Shown piece after piece: positions 25,755 to 34,704 of a DNA stretch of 64,000 nt. The notes beneath the pieces were generated by a model that did no database searches, was not told the origin of the DNA, and saw only the letters and a list, made by a program, of their open reading frames with translations. Position numbers and translations under genes: made by a program. The DNA lies in the NCBI GenBank assembly GCA_035295745.1, contig DATGIL010000102.1:537160-601159 (forward strand). The letters are read 5' to 3'. This stretch comes from JAIQFL01 sp035295745 (GTDB taxonomy: Bacteria; Acidobacteriota; Terriglobia; Bryobacterales; Bryobacteraceae). The stretch's first letter is position 1. Each line of letters begins with the position of its first letter.

Positions 25755-27536
25755 ATGGCAGAACCTGCAAACGGCGGCGACGGCAAGAGCCAAGGGCAAC
25801 CGCCTAAAGAACTATCGATGGAAGTGCGGCTCCTGCTCGCCTTCCTTCTCATGGGCGTGGTGATGCTGGCCACGAACTACCTGCCCTGGTTCAAGACCGC
25901 TCCTCCTCCCAAGCCGCCCGAGACGGCGGCTGTCACGCCTTCGGGCCCGGCGGGACAGCCTAGCCAACCCGAGGCGGCCCAGCCAACTCCCGCAGCGCCC
26001 CAAACATCGAGCGCCCCTGCATCCCCCGCCACCTCACAGGACTCCCTGCCGGTGTTGACCATCGAGACCGATGTTTTCAAGGTCTCCTTCAGCAACCAGG
26101 GCGGAACGGTGCGAAGCTGGGTGCTGAAAGCTGCCGACAAGAAGGGGAATTACAAATACCGCGGCAACGATGGGAAGCCACTCGACCTGATCAATCCCGC
26201 GTCGCATCCGCCGTGCCCGCCAAACGCACCTTGTCTGGATGCTCCCTTCTCCCTGTATTTCCCCGGACAGCAGCCCTCCGTCAAGGTCAATTCGGTCAAT
26301 TATGCGCAGACGCTCGACACCGATGGGTTAGGCGTCGCCTACATGTTTTCGGACGGCCACACAACCGTTCGCAAGACGTTCCGCTTCGAGAAGACCAGCT
26401 ACCTTTCGCAGGTTTCGAGCGATGTCACGATCGACGGCCGGCCCGTCGCGCACATGCTCCAATGGCGAGGCGGCTTCGGCGATTTCACGATTGCCGCGCC
26501 CGCCGATAAGACGCTGTCTTTCGATGTGAACGCCAACAGCTTCAAAGAGCGGACGGCCAGTGATGCCAAGAACGGCCCCGTCACGGTGGCCGGCAATTTC
26601 TCGTTCGCGGGCTTGGCCGATGGATACTTCGCAGCGGTCTTTCTGCCGGAGGGCGGCAACACCCAGTTCGTGACCTTCTCCGACCAGGTGCGCACTCCCG
26701 CCGAAGAAAAGCCACAGGCTTTCGCCGGCGCCGCGATCACCGACGGCGAGTCCAATCACTTCGAGCTCTTCGTCGGGCCGAAGGATGTCGACCTGTTGAA
26801 GAGCATCAACCCGAAACTCGAGCAGGTGGTCGATTTCGGTTGGCTTTCGGTTCTCGCTAAGCCGCTTTTCCTGCTCGTGAACTGGTTCAACGATCACGCG
26901 GTCCACAATTTCGGCTGGTCCATCGTGGTGGTCACGATTGCCATCAACTTTCTGCTGTTTCCGCTGAAGTTCACCAACATGAAGTCCATGCGGAAGATGC
27001 AGGCGCTCAAACCGCATATCGATGTCATCAACGCCAAGTACAAGAACGTCAAGATGACCGATCCGCGTGCCGGCGAGAAGAACCAGGAGGTCATGGATCT
27101 CTACAAGAAGCATGGGGTCAATCCCATGGGCGGCTGCTTTCCGATGCTACTTCAGTTGCCATTCTTCTTCGCGTTCTACAAAGTGTTCACGGTTTCGGTG
27201 GAAATGCGCGGTGCGTCGTGGCTTTGGGTTACCGATCTTTCGCAGCCGGAAACCCTCGCCATTCGCATTCTGCCCCTGATCATGATCGCCACCCAGTTCC
27301 TGATGCAGCAGATGACTCCGCAGCCGAATGCGGATCCGAGTCAGCAGAAAATGATGAAGTTCATGCCGCTGATCTTCGGATTCATGTTCTACCGATTCCC
27401 CAGCGGACTGGTGCTATACTACTTGACCAGCAATTTAGTACAGATCGCGCAGCAATGGTTTTTCAACACCACCGGAATGGCAGACCAGGCAGCCGGGTCG
27501 GTGGCTCCGCCCAAGAAAAAGAACGGCAGGAAATGA
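25755..27536 (+). CDS. yidC: Membrane protein insertase YidC
   Basis: 593 residues, the long Gram-negative form. TM1 near residues 25-45, then a Pro/Ala-rich linker and a large periplasmic beta domain (about residues 90-360). The conserved insertase core begins 'PLFLLVNWFND' and holds the remaining TM segments, with 'GCFPMLLQLPFFFAFYKVF' typical of TM3. A basic tail 'PPKKKNGRK' follows. It inserts and folds inner membrane proteins with or without Sec. Confidence 0.96.
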   Translation: MAEPANGGDGKSQGQPPKELSMEVRLLLAFLLMGVVMLATNYLPWFKTAPPPKPPETAAVTPSGPAGQPSQPEAAQPTPAAPQTSSAPASPATSQDSLPVLTIETDVFKVSFSNQGGTVRSWVLKAADKKGNYKYRGNDGKPLDLINPASHPPCPPNAPCLDAPFSLYFPGQQPSVKVNSVNYAQTLDTDGLGVAYMFSDGHTTVRKTFRFEKTSYLSQVSSDVTIDGRPVAHMLQWRGGFGDFTIAAPADKTLSFDVNANSFKERTASDAKNGPVTVAGNFSFAGLADGYFAAVFLPEGGNTQFVTFSDQVRTPAEEKPQAFAGAAITDGESNHFELFVGPKDVDLLKSINPKLEQVVDFGWLSVLAKPLFLLVNWFNDHAVHNFGWSIVVVTIAINFLLFPLKFTNMKSMRKMQALKPHIDVINAKYKNVKMTDPRAGEKNQEVMDLYKKHGVNPMGGCFPMLLQLPFFFAFYKVFTVSVEMRGASWLWVTDLSQPETLAIRILPLIMIATQFLMQQMTPQPNADPSQQKMMKFMPLIFGFMFYRFPSGLVLYYLTSNLVQIAQQWFFNTTGMADQAAGSVAPPKKKNGRK

Positions 27537-27540
27537 ACCT

Positions 27541-28140
27541 GTGACAGATCGAAAGTATTCCGTGAGCTCGATCGGAACCCGCATAGAAGGATTCCTGCGG
27601 CCCACCCTCCGTGACGGAGGCTTTAAGGTCAATTATGAGATCCGGGACGTCGAGTCCGCGGATGGCGATGTCGAAACGCCCGACATTGTGGTGAAGTTCA
27701 CCGGGCCGGATGTCGATCTGCTGCTTTCCAATCGCGCCGAACTGCTGCTGGCTCTGGAACACGTGACGATGGAGATGCTGCGGATGCCCTCCGAGGACCA
27801 TTCGCGCATTTCTTTCGATGCCAATGATTATCGCCTGCTGCGGATCGAGGAACTCCGCCTGAGCGCCATGACGGCTGCCGAGAAGGTAAAGCGCACCGGC
27901 GTGCCGTTCCGCTTCAATCCGATGAACAGCCGCGAACGGCGCGTGATTCACCTGGCTTTGCGGAACGAATCCGCTGTTCGCAGCGAGAGCGCCGGTTCCG
28001 GCCCCGGCCGACAGGTAGTGGTCTATCCAGCCGGTATGGCGAGTCTGCCCGAACCACCGCAGAGCGATTTCCGGGGCCCCCGGCGTTCCAGCGGCCCACC
28101 GCGCGATCGTGGCGATTCCCGTCCTCCCCGCCGCCGTTGA
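27541..28140 (+). CDS. khpB: KhpB/Jag-like RNA-binding protein
   Basis: 199 residues with a GTG start 4 bp after yidC. A KH-like segment (about residues 35-90) precedes an R3H domain with 'NSRERRVIHLAL' (R-x3-H) near residue 127. The tail is disordered and rich in Pro, Arg and Gly. The N-terminal Jag_N domain of Firmicute Jag is not evident. It probably binds RNA with KhpA and affects cell division or envelope genes. Position after yidC is conserved. Confidence 0.88.
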   Translation: MTDRKYSVSSIGTRIEGFLRPTLRDGGFKVNYEIRDVESADGDVETPDIVVKFTGPDVDLLLSNRAELLLALEHVTMEMLRMPSEDHSRISFDANDYRLLRIEELRLSAMTAAEKVKRTGVPFRFNPMNSRERRVIHLALRNESAVRSESAGSGPGRQVVVYPAGMASLPEPPQSDFRGPRRSSGPPRDRGDSRPPRRR

Positions 28141-28145
28141 CCAAC

Positions 28146-28343
28146 GTGGCGCAAACACTCTTGTTTGCCGCGTCGAGACTCTTCTCGACGCTTTTCGGGT
28201 GTCTGCCGATTCCGATCGGTTCCTGCCGAGAACCTTCGAACGTCGAGACCGGTCACCGGCCTGCTATTGCTAACTGCAGTGGTACACTCCCCGAAAAGCG
28301 TCGAGAAGAGTCTCGACGCGGCAAACAGAAGTGTTTGCGCCAC
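28146..28343. repeat. Foldback element copy R4 (complete)
   Basis: GTGGCGC to GCGCCAC. Left hairpins GCAAACA-ctct-TGTTTGC and GCGTCGAGA-ctct-TCTCGACGC; right arm is their inverse. It separates khpB from mnmE and ends 7 bp before the mnmE ATG. An inverted near-copy (R5) lies at 35595-35796 and shares the central part as well as the arms. Confidence 0.9.
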
Positions 28344-28350
28344 ATAGTGC

Positions 28351-29694
28351 ATGAATCTCGCTGACACTATCGTCGCGATTTCGACACCTCCGGGACGAGG
28401 CGCACTGGGCATCATACGCCTCTCAGGCGCGGACGCCCGAGTGATTGCCGATCAGATCCTGTCGCCCATCTCTTGGCGCCCCTGGCAGGCCCAAATCGCT
28501 GAACTGCTCGACCGCGACGGCCACATCGTCGACCAGGTCGTCGCCACCTTCTTTCAAGCTCCGAAATCTTATACCGCCGAAGACCTCATCGAGATCTCCT
28601 GTCACGGCTCCCCCATCGTCCTCCGACACGCCGTCGAGCGCGCACTCGGTGCCGGCGCCCGACTCGCCGAACCCGGCGAATTCACCTTGCGCGCCTTCCT
28701 GAACGGGCGCATCGATCTTCCGCAAGCAGAAGCAGTTCGCGACCTGATCGAAGCCACTACGCTCTACCAGGCACGCGTCGCCGTGCAGCAGACCGGCGGC
28801 TCCGTCTCCCGCCGCATTGCGCCGATCAAGAACCAACTCCTCGAACTGATCGCCCTTCTCGAAGCCGGCATCGATTTCGCCGAAGACGACGTAAGCGTTG
28901 CTCCCGCTGGCGAGATCCTGCGCCGCCTCGATCCGGTTCTCTCCGCCATCCGCACACTGGCGGCGAGTTTCCAATACGGAGGCTTGGTCCGGCAAGGTCT
29001 GACTCTCGCCATCGTCGGCCGCCCCAACGTCGGCAAAAGCAGCTTGTTCAACCGCCTCCTGGAGCAGGACCGCGCCATCGTCACGGACATCCCCGGGACG
29101 ACCCGCGATCTCGTCTCCGAGATTTCTAATATCGGCGGAATCCCGATTAAACTTTACGACACGGCCGGAATTCGCGAAGGAAGCGGCATCGTGGAGTCGC
29201 TGGGCATCGGGCGCAGCTATCAGGCGATGACCGATTCCGACCTGACTCTGGTCGTGATCGACTTATCACAGCCGCTCGATCCACAGGATGAGGCGCTCAT
29301 CGCGCGCGCCCACTCGCAGGGGCGATCCCTCGTCGCCGGCAACAAGTCTGACTTGCGACAGGCCAGCTCAGCAACCCCGACCTGCGTGGCGGTCTCAGCG
29401 CTCACCGGCGAGGGCATCACTGAGCTTCGCGAGGCGATCCTGTCTGCGGTGGCGCCCAATCGCGCTCTCGAATTGGAGTCGGGATTCATCACCAGTCTGC
29501 GCCACGAACAACTCCTTCGCGAATCGACCGGCTGGCTGGAGAAGGCGCGTGGCGCCGTCGAGGCGAACATCCCTCACGAGATGCTGCTGCTTGATTTGTA
29601 CGCAGCTCTCCGACCTATCGACGCCATCACGGGAGCGACCACCGCCGACGACATCCTCAATCGCATTTTCTCCACCTTCTGCATTGGCAAGTAG
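28351..29694 (+). CDS. mnmE: tRNA modification GTPase MnmE
   Basis: 447 residues. The N-terminal folate-binding domain begins 'DTIVAISTPPGRGALG'. The inserted G domain has 'VGRPNVGKSSLFN' (G1, near residue 225), 'DIPGTTRD' (G2/G3 region) and 'GNKSD' (G4). The C-terminus is the obligatory 'FCIGK' with the catalytic Cys. With MnmG it makes the cmnm5U34 modification of tRNAs. Its 5' end lies directly behind repeat R4, and its first 31 codons recur, inverted, at 35.5 kb. The stop is immediately next to the stop of the convergent gene. Confidence 0.97.
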   Translation: MNLADTIVAISTPPGRGALGIIRLSGADARVIADQILSPISWRPWQAQIAELLDRDGHIVDQVVATFFQAPKSYTAEDLIEISCHGSPIVLRHAVERALGAGARLAEPGEFTLRAFLNGRIDLPQAEAVRDLIEATTLYQARVAVQQTGGSVSRRIAPIKNQLLELIALLEAGIDFAEDDVSVAPAGEILRRLDPVLSAIRTLAASFQYGGLVRQGLTLAIVGRPNVGKSSLFNRLLEQDRAIVTDIPGTTRDLVSEISNIGGIPIKLYDTAGIREGSGIVESLGIGRSYQAMTDSDLTLVVIDLSQPLDPQDEALIARAHSQGRSLVAGNKSDLRQASSATPTCVAVSALTGEGITELREAILSAVAPNRALELESGFITSLRHEQLLRESTGWLEKARGAVEANIPHEMLLLDLYAALRPIDAITGATTADDILNRIFSTFCIGK

Positions 29695-30591
29695 TCACTG
29701 GGCATATTCCGGCGCCGCAGTCATACGCCGGGCCCGGATCAGGAAGTCATTCGCGCGCCGGTAGTCCGGATGCTCCGGCAGCGATGTCGATTCGAGCGAC
29801 TCGTCGAGTTCCCGGTGAAGCGATAGCCGCCAGTGCTCGACCTCTGCCCACGGCACTTCGCCGCGCCGGATCGCCAACAGCCGGTCGCGGTACGAGTCCA
29901 CCCGCAGCGGTACGAATCCATTCCGTAGCACTTCCACGCCAGAGAGCAGCAGGCGGATCAAATGCATCACATGCTTCCAGCGGATCTGTCCGTGATTGCG
30001 CAGATCCTGCTCGAGCTTCTTGAATTGCGACAGCACGTAGGAGTTGTAGGTGCGGTGCACGTATCGTGACAGAAAGATGTGCCGCATCGCGATCAGCTCG
30101 TCCGCCACCGGGGTCGACATCTCGACCAGCGGCGAATACAAACACTCCAGCACGTTCGGGTTCGCCTTCAACGCCAGCCGTACGAACTTCTCGATCTCCC
30201 AGTAGACTTGGTCGCCCTCCGCCTCTAACTGCTCGGGAACGCCGGCCAGCGACCATTCCAGATCGGCTGGAGGTAGATAGAAGCCGCGCCGATCCGTGTC
30301 GGAGGCTTCGTGGCTCAGTCCGTAAGCCGTCGAACCCACAACGCAGCGGTAGATCACAAACCGAAAGAGCTCTGCCGGATCGGGCGCTCCCGGTACTTCC
30401 TCCTGCACGTGCTTGAAGATGGTCAGGCCAGACCGGGGAAAGCTGGCTTCTGTGCCATCGGCGAAACGGACCCTGTAGTCGTCCTCCCTCGCGGCTGCAG
30501 CCTGGAGGACTACGCCAACCCGCCCATCCGCTCTGGTCAGGACCTTGGTGCCCTCGGGGATCAGAATGTGGACCTGCTTTTCGCGTCTCAA
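29695..30591 (-). CDS. RlaP-like nucleotidyltransferase (pfam10127 type)
   Basis: 298 residues; TTG start with GAGAGG about 6 bases upstream. A KOW/SH3-like N-terminal strand domain (residues 1-60) precedes a minimal polymerase-beta nucleotidyltransferase: 'VVGSTAYGLSHEASDTD' gives the GS-x(n)-DxD signature near residues 88-103, with 'DRRGFYLPP' after it. An all-helical C-terminal part follows. Family members named RlaP occur beside RNA repair ligases; no ligase is next to this one. The gene faces mnmE with no gap between the two stop codons. Confidence 0.75.
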   Translation of the reverse strand: MRREKQVHILIPEGTKVLTRADGRVGVVLQAAAAREDDYRVRFADGTEASFPRSGLTIFKHVQEEVPGAPDPAELFRFVIYRCVVGSTAYGLSHEASDTDRRGFYLPPADLEWSLAGVPEQLEAEGDQVYWEIEKFVRLALKANPNVLECLYSPLVEMSTPVADELIAMRHIFLSRYVHRTYNSYVLSQFKKLEQDLRNHGQIRWKHVMHLIRLLLSGVEVLRNGFVPLRVDSYRDRLLAIRRGEVPWAEVEHWRLSLHRELDESLESTSLPEHPDYRRANDFLIRARRMTAAPEYAQ

Positions 30592-30883
30592 AGCGACCTC
30601 TCGGATGCATGCCGCGTACTCACCGGGGCATCATGCGCCATGCAATCGGGGCAAATACGACGATGAGCTTTAAGCCTACCTCCGAAAGGGCCGCGGGGCA
30701 TCCCGGATCTGGATCCCTTTGTCCCAGGCCGCATTATGCTCGACTTGTGCGGTCTGCCACGATTCAACCCGGGTTGAAGAAATCAAAGTCGCTCCATTCG
30801 CGCGTAGCGGTCGGGTCGAAGTTCACTTTCTTAGGCGACATCGCTGCCGTAGAGGCGTACAATTCGATCAGCGGAGATTCTTT

Positions 30884-31372
30884 ATGGCGCTTTTAGAGAA
30901 ACTACGCGTATTTCTCGGCGAGAATCACGCCGCCTACACGCAAACTATTCATCCACAGGCCTATACAGCCCGCGAGTTGGCTTCGGTCGAACACCTGCCC
31001 AATCGGGAGGTGGCTAAAACCGTAGTAATCTTCGGCGACGACCGGTTTCATATGATCGTCGTCCCCGCCAATCGATTGGTGGATTTCCAGGAGGTGCGTT
31101 TCACACTGGGGCTCTCGCATGCCCGCCTCGCTACCGAGACCGAACTGGGCGAGTTGTTCCCGGACTGCGAGTTGGGAGCGATGCCACCCATGGGCAATCT
31201 GTACGGCATGACTGTGTATTTGGACAGCGCTCTGGCGGAAGAGAAGATGATCGCCTTTAACGCAGGTACTCACCGCGATGTCGTCCACATGTCCACAGAC
31301 GAGTACATGGCGTTAGTCCATCCCATGGTTGTGGGACTCGCCCGCGAGGCCGTTATGCGGCACGGCTGGTGA
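30884..31372 (+). CDS. YbaK/ProX-type aminoacyl-tRNA deacylase-like protein
   Basis: 162 residues from ATG 30884 with GGAG eight bases upstream. The YbaK fold is visible: 'REVAKTVVIFGDDRFHMIVV' holds the conserved Lys, followed by 'LGAMPPMGNLYGMTVYLD' and 'AGTHRDVVHMSTDEYMALV'. Such proteins hydrolyse mischarged tRNAs in trans. A second, more classical YbaK gene follows in the same frame directly after the stop. Confidence 0.8.
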   Translation: MALLEKLRVFLGENHAAYTQTIHPQAYTARELASVEHLPNREVAKTVVIFGDDRFHMIVVPANRLVDFQEVRFTLGLSHARLATETELGELFPDCELGAMPPMGNLYGMTVYLDSALAEEKMIAFNAGTHRDVVHMSTDEYMALVHPMVVGLAREAVMRHGW

Positions 31373-31408
31373 CGCATCGCGACGCCCGCTAAAACCAATG
31401 CCGCCCGC

Positions 31409-31858
31409 TTGCTCGACCAGGCGGGCGTGCACTACGAGTTGCGCTACTACCCAGTGGACGAGGAACATCTCAGCGCGCCTGAGGTGGCCCAGGCGATTGG
31501 CATGCCATCGGAACAGGTCTTCAAGACTTTGGTGGCGCGCGGCGATCGAAACGGAGTGCTGTTGGCCTGCATCCCCGCGAATACCGAGCTCGATCTCAAG
31601 GCGCTCGCGGGCGCTAGCGGGAATAAGAAGGTGGAACTGGTAGCGATGAAGGAGGTCCTAGGGCTGACGGGGTACGTGCGCGGCGGCGTTTCGCCTGTGG
31701 GCACGAGGAAGCCGTACCCTCTGTACCTGGACGAAACGGCGGAGTTGTGGGAAGTCATTTCGGTAAGCGCCGGCGTTCGCGGTTGCCAGATGCTGCTGAA
31801 TCCCGCCGATCTGACTCGTGTGGTGGACGCGGTTTCCTGCCCGATCGGGATTTTCTGA
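31409..31858 (+). CDS. Cys-tRNA(Pro)/Cys-tRNA deacylase (YbaK/EbsC family)
   Basis: 149 residues from TTG 31409. Typical YbaK blocks: 'VDEEHLSAPEVAQAIG', 'QVFKTLVARGD' (conserved Lys), 'GYVRGGVSPVG' and 'SAGVRGCQMLLNP'. The translated codons just upstream ('TPAKTNAAR') also match the family N-terminus, but between the previous stop (31370-31372) and 31409 there is no ATG, GTG or TTG in frame. The true start may be ATC or ACG, or a base may be wrong. It clears Cys from tRNA(Pro) and other mischarged tRNAs. Confidence 0.85.
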   Translation: MLDQAGVHYELRYYPVDEEHLSAPEVAQAIGMPSEQVFKTLVARGDRNGVLLACIPANTELDLKALAGASGNKKVELVAMKEVLGLTGYVRGGVSPVGTRKPYPLYLDETAELWEVISVSAGVRGCQMLLNPADLTRVVDAVSCPIGIF

Positions 31859-32166
31859 GCGTCGGGGCCCATTTTCGGCGGGTGGCGCCGGTCTATGGCT
31901 CGAAGTGGAAGCTGACCTTGCGTACTTACAATCGGACAACACTCCCCTGCAAATGACGACCGCCGGGTGGGTTCCCGGTGATGCCGAGAACCAGTTCCTC
32001 AGACGAAGCTGCCAGCCACGTCAGCGTTGTTCTCCAGATTCAAGGCGGACCTGGATCGCGGACACTCGCTGTCCGAACTCGAACACTCGGAATCTGCTTG
32101 GCTGGCGCTAATCAGTAGAAAACAAAACGTGTTGCTTTTGGCATCGTTTTTGCCTATCGATCCGCC
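31859..32166. other. Intergenic region with hairpin and possible sigma-54 site
   Basis: 308 bp without a gene. It has a 6-bp stem hairpin CGGACA / TGTCCG (32059-32075) with no T-run and a sigma-54-like promoter at its right end. Confidence 0.5.
32138..32153 (+). promoter_or_regulatory. Sigma-54-type promoter candidate
   Basis: TTGGCAT-cgttt-TTGC matches the -24/-12 consensus TTGGCACG-n4-TTGC, with GG at 32140-32141 and GC at 32152-32153 separated by exactly 10 nt. It lies 13 bp before the ATG of the second ADOP permease. Transcription would start almost at the ATG. Confidence 0.45.
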
Positions 32167-34620
32167 ATGACGGAATTGCGGCTGGCTCTCCGGACATTGA
32201 TGAAAAGCCCGGGTTTTCTCACTCTGGCCGTCGCCACCTTTGCACTCGGCGTGTGCGCGGCTACCGTGTTGTTCAGCGTAACCGAATCGGTGCTGTGGCG
32301 GGCGCTGCCGTTTGCACATCCCGAACGGCTGGTCGTGGTCTGGGAGAAAAATCTCAAGCGAGTGGACGCCAGCTCGGCCAGCTTGCTCAACTTCGCCGAT
32401 TGGCGGCGCCGTGTGCAGTCAGTCGAAGGACTCGCGGCGATGGGCTCTGGCGATAGCCGGAATCTGTCCTCGCAAGGAACGGGAGAGCGCGTCCGCGTCA
32501 AGCGAGTCTCGTCTGGTCTGTTCGAGACCCTGGGCGTCCAGCCGGCACTGGGACGCACGTTTCGTACTGACGACGAGCACGCTGCACTCACGCAGCCCCT
32601 GATCATCACCGACGAGTTCTGGCACAGCCACTTCGCCGGATCTGCGGCTGCCGTCGGGCAAACCCTCAAGCTGGATGGCGAACCGTCCACGGTGGTGGGC
32701 GTCCTGCCCGCGGGCTTCCACTTCGAATTCACGAGCGACCCCGCGGTCTTCGTGCCGCTCGTCATGGATGCTCCCGATGCGCGGCGGGAAACACGGGAGT
32801 TGGTCGTCATCGGGCGTATCCGTTCCGGCGCCAGCATGGCGCAGGCTAATGCCGAGATGCAGGGAATCGCCCGCCAGCTGGCCTCCGCATACCCGCGAGC
32901 GAATGGCGGATGGAGCGCTGGCGTCGAAGATCTGCGCGAGGCATTCACCAAGTTCTATCGCCGCGATCTGTTCCTCTATCTGGGCTTCGCAGGCTTCGTT
33001 CTGGTGATCGCGTGCGCCAACGTAGCGGGGCTCCTGCTGGTCCGGTCCGTGGGCCGGCAGAAGGAATTCGCACTGCGCACGGCGCTGGGAGCCCGCGCCG
33101 GCGACCTCTGGCGCCTCGCACTCGCCGAAACCGCATGGATCGCCGTTCCCGGCGGAGTTCTGGGATCGCTGCTGGCTGCGTGGGGCGTCTCGGCGATGCG
33201 CGGACTGCTGCCGGCCTCGATGCTGCTTCGCTCCAATGGAATCTCGATGGACCTGACGGCGCTCGGATTTGTCCTGGCGGTCTCGATGGCGTCGGCCATA
33301 GCATTTGCGGCGGCTCCGGCAGCGATGGCGTCGAAGCTGAATATCGAGACGGCACTGCGTGACGGTTCCAAGAGTGTCAACGTGAGCCCACGCATCTCGC
33401 GCCGCATCGACGGGCTCATCGCCGCGGAAATCACGCTGGCCTTTCTGCTGCTGTTCGGTGCGGGGCTGTTTGTCAGCAGCCACGCGAGGCTCCACCAGGT
33501 GGCGCTTGGGTTCGATCCGCATCACGTGCTGACGATGCGCGTTTCTACCGGATTGAGCTCCCGTGCGGAGAGCGCCACCATGCGCGAGACCGAGCGCCGG
33601 GCGCTCGAAATGGCGGCGAGTACCGCGGGCGTGCAACTGGCGGCGGTGTCGAGTGATCTGCCGTTGATCGGAGCATCGGCCGTCCACTTCGTTCCGTCCG
33701 GCCAGCCGCGTCCGGCGCATGGTGAGGAGCCATACTCGCTGGTGCGTGCCGTGTCTCCTGACTATTTCAACGTAATGGGCATGCGGCTGCTTCAGGGCCG
33801 CGCTTTCACCGACGCAGATTCGGGGTCGGCGCGGCGCGTTGCAATCGTGAATCAGAATCTGGCGCACCGCATTTTCGGCGACGAGAATCCTGTGGGCCGC
33901 TCGCTGGAAATTTTGGCGGGCGGGGCTTCCAACGTTCCTGCGGGCACTGTGCTGATCGTCGGGCTCGCTCCCAATATCAAGGAGGTCGATTTGAACGAAG
34001 TGGAGTTCAACGACATCTATTGCCCGCTGGCGCAGAATCCGGTGCGCGCCTTTTACGTGGCGGTGAAGACGTCCGAGCAGCCGGACATCATGGGTCCCGA
34101 ACTGCGCCGTGCTCTGCAGTCTCTGGTGCCGGATGGCGCGGTGTACGACGTCGCCACGATGGATGGCCGCATCGATGGCTCGCTGGCGGGCCCGCGTTTC
34201 AATCTGGCGATGGTTTCGTTCTTTGCCGGGCTGGCGGTGTTGCTGGCCGCGGTGGGTGTCTATGGCGCGATTTCATTTTCCGCGGCACAACGGATGCGCG
34301 AATTCGGTTTGCGGATGGCGTTGGGTGCGGGACGGCGATCGATCGTGGGGATCACGATGGCGCGCTCCGGGAGACTGGCGCTCGTGGGCGCGGCGTGCGG
34401 ATTGGTCTTGTCGCTGGTCGCGGGTTCGATGCTGCAATCGGCTTTGTACTTGGTGCCGGGGAAGCACGGTGGGGTGCTTTACGGGGTGGGGATTCACGAT
34501 CCCGCGAGTCTGGCAGGTTCGGCGGCCTTGATGCTCGCGCTGGCGTCCCTGGCGGCGATTGCGCCGGCGATTCGCGCGTCGCGCGTGGAGCCGCTGGCGG
34601 CGTTGCGTGACGATGGCTGA
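32167..34620 (+). CDS. ADOP-type ABC transporter permease (no prefix domain)
   Basis: 817 residues. It starts directly at 'LRLALRTLMKSPGFLTLAV' (TM1), without the soluble prefix found in the copy at 3.8 kb. Two MacB-like periplasmic domains alternate with FtsX-type membrane blocks: 'LLVRSVGRQKEFALRTALGA' in the middle and 'FSAAQRMREFGLRMALGAG' near the end. No PadR or ATPase gene is adjacent. The sigma-54-like site directly upstream suggests control by an enhancer-binding protein instead. Substrate unknown. Confidence 0.87.
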   Translation: MTELRLALRTLMKSPGFLTLAVATFALGVCAATVLFSVTESVLWRALPFAHPERLVVVWEKNLKRVDASSASLLNFADWRRRVQSVEGLAAMGSGDSRNLSSQGTGERVRVKRVSSGLFETLGVQPALGRTFRTDDEHAALTQPLIITDEFWHSHFAGSAAAVGQTLKLDGEPSTVVGVLPAGFHFEFTSDPAVFVPLVMDAPDARRETRELVVIGRIRSGASMAQANAEMQGIARQLASAYPRANGGWSAGVEDLREAFTKFYRRDLFLYLGFAGFVLVIACANVAGLLLVRSVGRQKEFALRTALGARAGDLWRLALAETAWIAVPGGVLGSLLAAWGVSAMRGLLPASMLLRSNGISMDLTALGFVLAVSMASAIAFAAAPAAMASKLNIETALRDGSKSVNVSPRISRRIDGLIAAEITLAFLLLFGAGLFVSSHARLHQVALGFDPHHVLTMRVSTGLSSRAESATMRETERRALEMAASTAGVQLAAVSSDLPLIGASAVHFVPSGQPRPAHGEEPYSLVRAVSPDYFNVMGMRLLQGRAFTDADSGSARRVAIVNQNLAHRIFGDENPVGRSLEILAGGASNVPAGTVLIVGLAPNIKEVDLNEVEFNDIYCPLAQNPVRAFYVAVKTSEQPDIMGPELRRALQSLVPDGAVYDVATMDGRIDGSLAGPRFNLAMVSFFAGLAVLLAAVGVYGAISFSAAQRMREFGLRMALGAGRRSIVGITMARSGRLALVGAACGLVLSLVAGSMLQSALYLVPGKHGGVLYGVGIHDPASLAGSAALMLALASLAAIAPAIRASRVEPLAALRDDG

Positions 34621-34704
34621 TGGCTGCGGATGCTCCCTGACGGTCGTAGCTCGCTCCGGCGCGATACGAGCCGCGCGCTAGCAAGCGACCTCTGAAAAGG
34701 CGCA

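Noticed and set aside
32059..32075. Hairpin as terminator of the YbaK pair
   Set aside because: The 6-bp stem is not followed by a T run on either strand.
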